From: an uncultured Faecalibacterium sp.
GTDB lineage: Bacteria; Bacillota; Clostridia; Oscillospirales; Ruminococcaceae
NCBI GenBank assembly: GCA_934553285.1
Contig: CAKTFD010000118.1
Span: forward strand, 1-5,584
Direction: 5' to 3'
Length of the DNA stretch: 5,584 nucleotides
Below the pieces are notes generated by a model. That model did no database searches and had not been told where the DNA came from. It saw nothing but the letters and a program-made list of their open reading frames with translations. Position 1 is the stretch's first letter; every line of letters starts with the position of its first letter. Both the position numbers and the translations under genes were made by a program. Shown in pieces: positions 1 to 5,128 of the stretch.

Positions 1-752
1 TCCTTGCCGGCCTCGATGTACTTACGGGTAGCCTCAGCAAAGACCAGCTGGCACTCGGTGTTGATGTTGATCTTGGAAACGCCCAGGCTGATGGCCTCAG
101 CGATCATAGCATCGGGGATGCCGGTGCCGCCGTGCAGCACCAGGGGAATGTTATTGGTAGCCTTGTGGATGCGGTCCAGAGCCTCGAAGTCCAGGCCCTT
201 CCAGTTTGCGGGGTAAACGCCATGGATGTTGCCGATGCCGGCTGCCAGGAAGTCGATGCCCAGTGCAGCGATCTTTGCGCACTCCTCGGGATCAGCGATC
301 TCGCCGCTGCCCACAACGCCGTCCTCGACACCGCCGATGGAGCCGACCTCGGCCTCGATGCTCATGCCGTTGGCATGTGCCAGAGCAACCAGCTCCTTGG
401 TCTTGGCGATGTTCTCCTCGATGGGATAGTGGCTGCCATCGAACATGATGGAAGAGAAGCCAGCCTCAACGCAGGCCTTGCAGCCCTCGTAGCTGCCGTG
501 GTCCAGATGCAGTGCAACGGGCACGGTGATGTTCAGGGACTCGACCATAGCCTTGACCATAGCGGCAACGGTCTTGTAGCCGGTCATGTACTTGCCAGCA
601 CCCTCGGAAACACCCAGGATGACCGGGCTTTTCATTTCCTCACAGGCGAGCAGAACGGACTTGGTCCACTCCAGGTTATTGATGTTGAACTGCGGCACAC
701 CGTAGTGGCCATCGCGTGCTTTGATCAGCATTTCGGTTGCATTTACCAACAT
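1..752 (-). CDS. fba: Class II fructose-1,6-bisphosphate aldolase (partial, C-terminus beyond left edge)
   Basis: Zinc-dependent aldolase that cleaves fructose-1,6-bisphosphate to dihydroxyacetone phosphate and glyceraldehyde-3-phosphate in cytosolic glycolysis and gluconeogenesis. 250 codons are visible from an ATG at 752-750, starting MLVNATEMLIKARDG, close to Bacillus FbaA in the same region. The catalytic Asp is D84 in HLDHG. The expected zinc ligands are H85, E135 (EAEVG), H177 (GNIHG) and H207 (LHGGTG). The phosphate/substrate loop is KININ-TE at about 227-233. Family members are about 285-310 residues, so roughly 35-60 C-terminal residues lie outside the window. The start is set by GGAGGT at 766-761, eight bases upstream; a nearby ATG at 759-757 is out of frame. 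The gene is transcribed divergently from rlmB. The related tagatose-bisphosphate aldolases (GatY/KbaY) share the fold, but the sequence resembles FbaA more closely. Confidence 0.96.
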   Translation of the reverse strand, partial: MLVNATEMLIKARDGHYGVPQFNINNLEWTKSVLLACEEMKSPVILGVSEGAGKYMTGYKTVAAMVKAMVESLNITVPVALHLDHGSYEGCKACVEAGFSSIMFDGSHYPIEENIAKTKELVALAHANGMSIEAEVGSIGGVEDGVVGSGEIADPEECAKIAALGIDFLAAGIGNIHGVYPANWKGLDFEALDRIHKATNNIPLVLHGGTGIPDAMIAEAISLGVSKININTECQLVFAEATRKYIEAGK

Positions 753-818
753 TATTCATTACCTCCACAAATTATCGGGGTTCCGGCCCTGCCATACCGC
801 ATTGTGCATGGTTTAACG

Positions 819-830
819 AGCCACATGGCT
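819..830. promoter_or_regulatory. Short dyad at the predicted aldolase transcription start
   Basis: AGCCACATGGCT has 5-bp arms (AGCCA/TGGCT) around a 2-base centre, directly abutting the -10 hexamer of the aldolase promoter and covering the predicted +1. Its position suits a repressor operator or a small 5'-end hairpin. It is short enough to be chance, and no regulator is identified. Confidence 0.3.
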
Positions 831-859
831 AGTATACCCCAAACGGCGCTTAAAATCAA
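831..859 (-). promoter_or_regulatory. Sigma-A-type promoter of the aldolase gene
   Basis: Read on the minus strand: -35 TTGATT at 859-854, a 17-bp spacer, and -10 TATACT at 836-831. Each hexamer is close to the vegetative consensus and the spacing is optimal. Transcription should start near 824, giving a leader of about 70 nt before the ATG at 752. The leader shows no riboswitch that I recognise. Confidence 0.75.
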
Positions 860-1105
860 TCCAGATGGGCGCTTTTTATTGCGCAATAGCCGTCCGGGCG
901 GGGCGCAGGAGAAAACTGTTTTTGCAGAGAAAACAAAATCTTCTGACATAATAAAACAAAAATCCATAAACTGCGCAACAACTGTAAATAACACGGGCGG
1001 CGCTTGTTTTCAACATAAATTAACATTCGGCAAAATGATGTTGGAGAAAATTGCAAAAGCAGACAGATTCCGGTTTAAAAATTTGTCATAATTCTGACTT
1101 GAAAA

Positions 1106-1118
1106 TTACAAATTGTAA
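1106..1118. promoter_or_regulatory. 13-bp perfect odd palindrome, operator-like
   Basis: TTACAAATTGTAA has arms TTACAA/TTGTAA around a single central A at 1112. This form is common for dimeric repressor operators. It is far from either predicted promoter, and I cannot name a regulator. Confidence 0.45.
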
Positions 1119-1125
1119 GCCTTTT

Positions 1126-1138
1126 GCCAAGGCTTGGC
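1126..1138. promoter_or_regulatory. Second 13-bp odd palindrome, operator-like
   Basis: GCCAAGGCTTGGC has arms GCCAAG/CTTGGC around a central G at 1132. It lies 7 bp after the palindrome at 1106-1118, and the two centres are 20 bp apart, close to two helical turns. The sequences differ, so they would not be bound by the same specificity. Confidence 0.45.
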
Positions 1139-1147
1139 GTATTTTGC

Positions 1148-1237
1148 TGTGGAAAACCAGGTGGAAAGTGTTTAATTCAACCCGGAAAACAGGCTTTGCA
1201 GCTGGAATTTTGAACACTTTCCACGGGGTTTTCAACA
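1148..1237. repeat. Long imperfect inverted repeat (28-bp arms, 34-nt loop)
   Basis: Arms 1148-1175 and 1210-1237 pair at 24 of 28 positions by Watson-Crick rules plus one G-T. The core GTGGAAAGTGTT (1161-1172) / AACACTTTCCAC (1213-1224) is perfect over 12 bp. The outer part TGTGGAAAACC / GGTTTTCAACA pairs at 10 of 11 positions. The only internal disruption is a 2x2 mismatch at 1159-1160 against 1225-1226. No T-tract follows, so it is not an intrinsic terminator. It could be a cruciform-forming protein site, the stem of an untranslated RNA, or the relic of a small repeat element. Confidence 0.75.
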
Positions 1238-1290
1238 TGTGGAAAAAATAAGGGCCTTCTACGGAGTGTATAGCATGTGAATGTGGAAAA
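1148..1290. promoter_or_regulatory. Cluster of DnaA-box-like 9-mers
   Basis: TGTGGAAAA (TTTTCCACA on the minus strand) occurs exactly at 1148-1156, 1238-1246 and 1282-1290. TTTTCAACA occurs at 1229-1237, and another copy lies outside the cluster at 1007-1015. Weaker variants are at 1160-1168 and 1217-1225. TTTTCCACA differs by one base from the standard DnaA box TTATCCACA, and TTTTCAACA by two. The sites at 1229-1237 and 1238-1246 abut head to head. An origin or DnaA-regulated element is an inference; no dnaA, dnaN or other origin-linked gene is in the window. Confidence 0.4.
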
Positions 1291-1300
1291 CTTTTTGTCT

Positions 1301-1332
1301 GGGCAAAACAGAGGAATACAGTCTGTTTGCCC
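1301..1332. repeat. Hairpin-forming inverted repeat
   Basis: GGGCAAAACAGA (1301-1312) pairs with TCTGTTTGCCC (1322-1332) over 11 bp with one bulged A, leaving a 9-nt loop. Neither strand carries a T-run after it, so a terminator is unlikely. The function is unknown. Confidence 0.5.
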
Positions 1333-1413
1333 CGGCAGAAAGACAGAAACGGACGGAACATTTCTGCAGATGGAACATCCGGGCGGAAAAGCGCCGTCTG
1401 CCTGAAAAAAATT

Positions 1414-1441
1414 TTGCAGGATGGAGATAAAATCCCTGCAA
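1414..1441. promoter_or_regulatory. Dyad just upstream of the rlmB promoter
   Basis: TTGCAGGAT (1414-1422) pairs with ATCCCTGCAA (1432-1441) over 9 bp with one bulged C and a 9-nt loop. It ends a few bases before the expected -35 position (about 1446-1451), where an activator or repressor could act. It is equally compatible with chance. Confidence 0.3.
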
Positions 1442-1465
1442 TCTGTAGCGAAGGCGGGGGAGTTA

Positions 1466-1474
1466 TGGTATACT
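1466..1474 (+). promoter_or_regulatory. Extended -10 promoter for the rlmB operon
   Basis: TGG-TATACT gives a TGn extension (1466-1468) plus a near-consensus -10 hexamer (1469-1474). The best-spaced -35 (TAGCGA, 1446-1451) is poor, as is typical of extended -10 promoters. Predicted transcription start is about 1481, giving a leader of about 67 nt. No other good promoter lies between here and the rlmB start. Confidence 0.6.
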
Positions 1475-1547
1475 TTATATTGGATTATCATAAAAAGAAG
1501 CGCTCCGGTGCAGCAGCGCCTGCCCCGGGACGGAAGGAGCATAAAAG

Positions 1548-2354
1548 ATGGAAGAACGTAACCAGCCGCGCCGCCCGCGCCGCGATGCGGAACAGCCGCA
1601 GCAGAAGAACGAGAGCCTTGTCTACGGCAAAAATCCTGTGACCGAACTGCTCAAGAGCGGTTCCGGCGTGGACACGGTGCTGATCGCCGAAGGGATGGCA
1701 CCTGCAGTGGCGGCATACTATACAGCACTGGCCAAGGAGGCCGGGGCTACCGTCAAGCGGGTGCATCCCAACAAGCTGCGCCTGATGACCGGCACCGAGA
1801 GCCACCAGGGCGTGGCTGCTTTTGCCAGCGAGATCGAATATGTGAACGTGGAAGAACTGATGGCTGCGGCCAAGGCCAAGGGAGAGGCACCGTTCCTGGT
1901 GCTGAGCGACGGCATTGAGGATCCCCACAATCTGGGCGCTGTGATGCGCAGCGCGCTGCTGTGCGGTGCCCACGGCATCGTGATCCCCAAGCGGGGCGGT
2001 GCATCCGTGACCCCCACCGTTATCAAATCCAGCGCCGGTGCCGCAGAGCGGCTGCCGGTGGCCCGCGTGGCCAATATCGGCGAGACCATCCGCCGCCTGA
2101 AAGAGCAGGGCGTGTTCGTCTACTGTGCTGATATGGACGGCGTATCCCTGCGCAAGAACAACCTGACCGGCCCCATTGCGCTGGTGCTGGGCAGCGAGGG
2201 CAGCGGGGTATCCCAGCTGGTGAAAAAGCTCTGCGATGGTGTGGTGCGGCTGGATATGGCTGCATCCGGCACCGGTGTGGACAGCTACAACGTGTCGGTG
2301 GCAGCAGGCATTATCCTGTACGAGATCCAGTCGCAGCGCGCCGCAGAAGAATAA
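1548..2354 (+). CDS. rlmB: RlmB-type 23S rRNA (guanosine-2'-O)-methyltransferase, TrmH/SpoU family
   Basis: A 268-residue SPOUT enzyme that transfers a methyl group from S-adenosylmethionine to a ribose 2'-OH; in E. coli RlmB the target is G2251 in the 23S P-loop. An Arg/Gln-rich tail (1-22) precedes the substrate-binding domain (about 24-98, opening with LVYGKNPVTELL). The SpoU catalytic domain spans about 115-262. Motif 1 is DPHNLGAVMRSA with N128 and R134, motif 2 is LVLGSEGSG with E217, and motif 3 is DSYNVSVAAGIILYE with N248. Motif 3 departs from the usual IPM-x-G-xxx-SLNVS: it has LDM, about three extra residues, and Tyr instead of Leu. The start is supported by GGAAGGAG at 1532-1539, eight bases upstream. 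It is the first gene of a probable two-gene operon. Assignment to another SpoU subfamily member with a different rRNA target is possible. Confidence 0.93.
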   Translation: MEERNQPRRPRRDAEQPQQKNESLVYGKNPVTELLKSGSGVDTVLIAEGMAPAVAAYYTALAKEAGATVKRVHPNKLRLMTGTESHQGVAAFASEIEYVNVEELMAAAKAKGEAPFLVLSDGIEDPHNLGAVMRSALLCGAHGIVIPKRGGASVTPTVIKSSAGAAERLPVARVANIGETIRRLKEQGVFVYCADMDGVSLRKNNLTGPIALVLGSEGSGVSQLVKKLCDGVVRLDMAASGTGVDSYNVSVAAGIILYEIQSQRAAEE

Positions 2355-2390
2355 GAAGGATAAGAAACGGTAAACTCCATCCAGAACAGT

Positions 2391-2397
2391 GGGAGGG
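2391..2397 (+). promoter_or_regulatory. Ribosome-binding site that fixes the start of the downstream gene
   Basis: GGGAGGG lies 6 bases before the ATG at 2404. The in-frame GTG at 2389 overlaps this Shine-Dalgarno sequence, so it would lack its own site and is rejected as the start. Confidence 0.8.
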
Positions 2398-2403
2398 ACA
2401 AGA

Positions 2404-5058
2404 ATGCCGAACAATAAAAATGAACGCAAGGGCAAACCGGCTGAGCAGCTTTCGTCCGAAGAGCGGTTTCGCAACTTTTTCAGTACCAGTGTGATCGACC
2501 TGCCGGAGGAGATGACCCGCCGGGATGTGCCTGCTCCGGTGGATGAAAAGTCCAAGGCTGGGCTGCTGGGCAAGCTGTTCAGTCACAGCAGGGAAGAAGA
2601 AACCGCTGCGGGTGCATCCCCGGTGCTGGAGATCCCCACCGGAGAGATCCTGCTGGGTGCAGATGCAAAGCCTGTGCAGCCGGACCAGGAGGATATGGCG
2701 CTGGAGCTGCGTACCGAGGCCCCCGCTGCAGCAATGCCGCTGCAGCCTGCAGCCGCCCAGGCAGAGCCGGCCCCGGCCCCGGTCGTGCAGCCGGAGCCGA
2801 AAAAGTCCGCACCCCAGCAGGAGCCGCTGCGGCAGAACACGGCGGCAACCCAAAAGGCACCCAATGCCAAAAATGCGCCGGAAAAACTGCTGCCACAGGA
2901 AGAGTTGGAGCAGCAGAAGATGCAGCAGCTGAAGGATATGCTCAACGGAATGGCAGGCATCGCAAAGCCGGAGCCGCAGCCTGTAAAGCAGCCTGCCCCG
3001 GAAAAGCCGGCACCGCAGGTAGCAGCACCCGCTGCGCAGCCGGAAGCGGAAACCGTGCCGGACGCTCTGCCGCCGGTGGTGTTTGCCAGCGCCCCGGCAG
3101 ACCCGGAAACGCTGCCGCCAAAGCCCGAGAAAAAGTCTATTTTCCAGATGCTCGGCACGGCAGAAGACGAAAAGCCCGCTGCCCGGAAACCGGACAAAGA
3201 GGATACCATGAGCCTGCCGCTGCTCCCGCTGGAGGAGGAAGGGGCGCCCGCAGAGGCGGCGGAAACACAAACGCCGGAAGCCCCGGCACAGCCGGAAAAA
3301 GCGGCTGAGGCGGCCGAGGCTGCAGCACCTGCCGAGGAAGCTGCACCGGAGAGCACCGCCGACCGGCTGCACCACATGGCGGCAGAGCTGACCCTGCGGT
3401 GCGTGCTGGCCGGGATCCTGGCCGTGGTGCTGCTGCATCTGGGCCTTACGGCAGAGCGTCTGCTGCCGCCGCTGGCGGTGCTGGACCCGGACGCTGCCCC
3501 GGCGGCGTTTTATGGGGCCAACCTGCTGCTGTTTGCCGCCAGCCTGCTGGTGGGCTATCCGGTGCTGCGGGATGGCCTGCGCGGCCTGCGCGGCCGCCCC
3601 AGTGCGGACACCATGCCGGCACTGGCTGCTGCAGCGGCTCTGCTGCAGGCTGTGGTGGCCATGCTGAATGCCAATGCCTACCGCAACACCGAGGGCATTG
3701 GCCTGCTTACCGGTATGGCGGCGCTGGGGCTGTGCCTGGCGCTGGTGGGCAGCCGGGTGATGCTGGCTGCCGTGCAGCGCGGCTATGCGCTGGCAGCAGA
3801 GGGCAAGGAGCAGCGGGGCGCTTACCGCACCCGCGATAAGGACCTGATCCGTGCACTCTCCCGGGATCTGGAACAGAAGGACCCCTGGGTGCTGCTGAGC
3901 CGCCCGGTGCAGACCGCCGGCGACGATTTTGTGGAACAGAGCCTGAGCGAACGCGCCAGCGAGCGCCGCGCCCGGAAGGTGGCGTACATCCTGCTGGCGG
4001 CAGCAGTGCTCAGCGGACTGGGCTTTTTGCTGTTTGGTGCGGGGCTTAATTGTGCTGTGGCGGCAGCTGCTGCCGTACTGTGCATGGGCGCACCGCTCTC
4101 GTCTGTGCTGGTGCCGGGTCTGGCGGCGCTGCGGCTGCAAAAGACGGCGGCTGCGGCGGACGCAGTGGTGCCCGGCTGGGCTGCCATTGAGGAACTGGGC
4201 GGCATCGACACCATTGAGGTGGACTCCGACGACCTGTTTACTGCCGAGAGCGTGACGCTGGAGGATATCCGCATCTTCAAGGGCGGGCGCATCGACCGCG
4301 CCATCCTGTACGCGGCCAGTGTGCTGAACGGGAGCTGCGATACCCTGCAGGGGCTGTTCAGCCAGATCGTGGAGGACCGCACCGATATCCTGTTCCCGGC
4401 CAAGGATCTGGAACAGCACCCGGGGCTGGGCTTCTCCGCCTGGTGCGATAATAACCGCATCCTGATCGGCACCCGCCGCTATATGGAGCAGGAGGGCGTG
4501 GCTCTGCCCGAGCAGGACTACGAGGACAGCCACTCCCAAAACGGTGCGCTGCAGATCTTGTATCTGGCGGTATCCGGCAATCTGCATGCCATGTTCGTGC
4601 TGCGCTATGTGGGCGGCCGCAATGTGGCGCGCAGCCTGGCTGCCCTGCAAAAGGAGAACATCCGGCTGCTGGTCACCAGCAAGGATCCCAGCCTGACAGC
4701 ACGGCATATCACCGAGGCTTATCACCTGCCGGAGGGCATGGTCGCATTGCTGGACGGCGAACAGTGCCAGGCCATTGAAAACGCAGAAGCGGCACCCGAT
4801 AAGCCGAAGTGCTGCCTGTACCATCACAAGGGCTTTGCCAGCCTGACCGGCGGCCTGCAGGCGGCGGATCAGGCACAGAATGCCGAGACCAGCGCCACCA
4901 CGGTACAGCTGGTATCGGTATGCTTCTCGGTGGCCATTGCGGTGCTGCTGACCTATGCAGGCAGCATCTGGCAGATGTCCATTGCCACGGTGCTGATGTA
5001 TCAGGCTGCATGGAGCGCACTGAGCATCGCCGTGTGTGCCCTGAAACAGCATGGCTGA
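2404..5058 (+). CDS. Degenerate P1B-type P-type ATPase-like membrane protein with long disordered N-terminus (probable pseudoenzyme)
   Basis: 884 residues; I do not know it as a named family. Residues 1-320 are Ala/Pro/Glu/Gln-rich and probably disordered, with a helical patch at about 165-183. Eight hydrophobic segments follow, at about 331-348, 369-388, 403-421, 432-457, 525-546, 549-575, 833-851 and 855-880, the P1B arrangement. The stretch after segment 6 tracks P1B enzymes: EELGGIDTIEVDSDDLFT (597-613) sits where ...VDTVxFDKTGTLT belongs, HPGLGF (672-677) matches the N-domain PGxG, LIGTRRYM (687-694) matches VGNRxLM, and VTSKDPSLTARHI (757-769) matches the LTGDN segment. The chemistry is gone: D607 remains but KTGT is lost, SEHPL is SCDTL (644-648), TGD is TSK, GDGxND and the actuator TGE are absent, and the CPC site reads APL (563-565). 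The gene is intact and follows rlmB by 49 nt. The role is unknown; a sensor or scaffold is possible. Confidence 0.88.
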   Translation: MPNNKNERKGKPAEQLSSEERFRNFFSTSVIDLPEEMTRRDVPAPVDEKSKAGLLGKLFSHSREEETAAGASPVLEIPTGEILLGADAKPVQPDQEDMALELRTEAPAAAMPLQPAAAQAEPAPAPVVQPEPKKSAPQQEPLRQNTAATQKAPNAKNAPEKLLPQEELEQQKMQQLKDMLNGMAGIAKPEPQPVKQPAPEKPAPQVAAPAAQPEAETVPDALPPVVFASAPADPETLPPKPEKKSIFQMLGTAEDEKPAARKPDKEDTMSLPLLPLEEEGAPAEAAETQTPEAPAQPEKAAEAAEAAAPAEEAAPESTADRLHHMAAELTLRCVLAGILAVVLLHLGLTAERLLPPLAVLDPDAAPAAFYGANLLLFAASLLVGYPVLRDGLRGLRGRPSADTMPALAAAAALLQAVVAMLNANAYRNTEGIGLLTGMAALGLCLALVGSRVMLAAVQRGYALAAEGKEQRGAYRTRDKDLIRALSRDLEQKDPWVLLSRPVQTAGDDFVEQSLSERASERRARKVAYILLAAAVLSGLGFLLFGAGLNCAVAAAAAVLCMGAPLSSVLVPGLAALRLQKTAAAADAVVPGWAAIEELGGIDTIEVDSDDLFTAESVTLEDIRIFKGGRIDRAILYAASVLNGSCDTLQGLFSQIVEDRTDILFPAKDLEQHPGLGFSAWCDNNRILIGTRRYMEQEGVALPEQDYEDSHSQNGALQILYLAVSGNLHAMFVLRYVGGRNVARSLAALQKENIRLLVTSKDPSLTARHITEAYHLPEGMVALLDGEQCQAIENAEAAPDKPKCCLYHHKGFASLTGGLQAADQAQNAETSATTVQLVSVCFSVAIAVLLTYAGSIWQMSIATVLMYQAAWSALSIAVCALKQHG

Positions 5059-5075
5059 AAAAACTTTATAGAAAC

Positions 5076-5117
5076 AAACGGGGCTGCTGCACATGTTTTC
5101 GTGCAGCAGCCCCGTTT
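5076..5117. terminator. Bidirectional intrinsic terminator between convergent genes
   Basis: A perfect stem of about 17 bp (5076-5092 with 5101-5117, core CGGGGCTGCTGCAC) closes an 8-nt loop (ATGTTTTC). On the plus strand it is followed by TTTT and soon by another T5 run; on the minus strand by TTTGTTTCT. It lies 17 bases after the stop of the P-type ATPase-like gene and 11 bases after the symporter stop, so it can end both transcripts. Confidence 0.93.
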
Positions 5118-5128
5118 TGCGCTCTTTT

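Larger units (their letters stand above)
767..1547. other. Long AT-rich divergent intergenic region
   Basis: About 780 bases separate the aldolase ribosome-binding site from the rlmB start. I find no credible protein gene here: the open frames lack ribosome-binding sites and give no recognisable protein. The region holds the two outward-facing promoters, an AT-rich stretch (about 905-1125), DnaA-box-like sites, and a dense series of inverted repeats between 1106 and 1441, listed separately. An A7T4 tract at 1405-1415 may be intrinsically curved DNA. The size and organisation exceed what two housekeeping promoters need. Confidence 0.7.

Noticed and set aside
132..1091. Plus-strand open frame opposite the aldolase and into the intergenic region
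   Set aside because: It is antisense to a confidently identified aldolase; there is no ribosome-binding site and its product resembles nothing I recognise.
1086..1542. Overlapping minus-strand open frames in the intergenic region (1086-1361 and 1177-1542)
   Set aside because: They run through the inverted repeats, lack convincing ribosome-binding sites, and give Phe/Cys-rich products typical of translating AT-rich noncoding DNA.
2389..2403. Upstream GTG start for the P-type ATPase-like gene
   Set aside because: The GTG overlaps the GGGAGGG Shine-Dalgarno sequence that serves the ATG at 2404, and has no site of its own.
1488..2573. Minus-strand open frame across rlmB
   Set aside because: It covers the clearly recognisable rlmB, crosses its promoter leader and the next gene's start, and encodes no recognisable protein.
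2659..3363. Tandem repeat in the Ala/Pro/Glu-rich coding stretch
   Set aside because: The sequence is compositionally biased but shows no regular period or repeated unit, so it is low complexity rather than a repeat array.
4117..5058. Calling the large membrane protein a working copper or heavy-metal exporter
   Set aside because: The phosphorylation, hinge, actuator and CPC motifs are all missing, so a transport function cannot be supported from sequence despite the shared fold layout.
2311..5094. A 2.8-kb open reading frame on the minus strand, opposite the P-type ATPase-like gene
   Set aside because: It is a composition shadow of the GC-rich gene: the translation is a Gln/His/Arg/Cys/Leu-rich jumble without domains, while the plus-strand frame has a ribosome-binding site, membrane helices and recognisable P-type ATPase landmarks.
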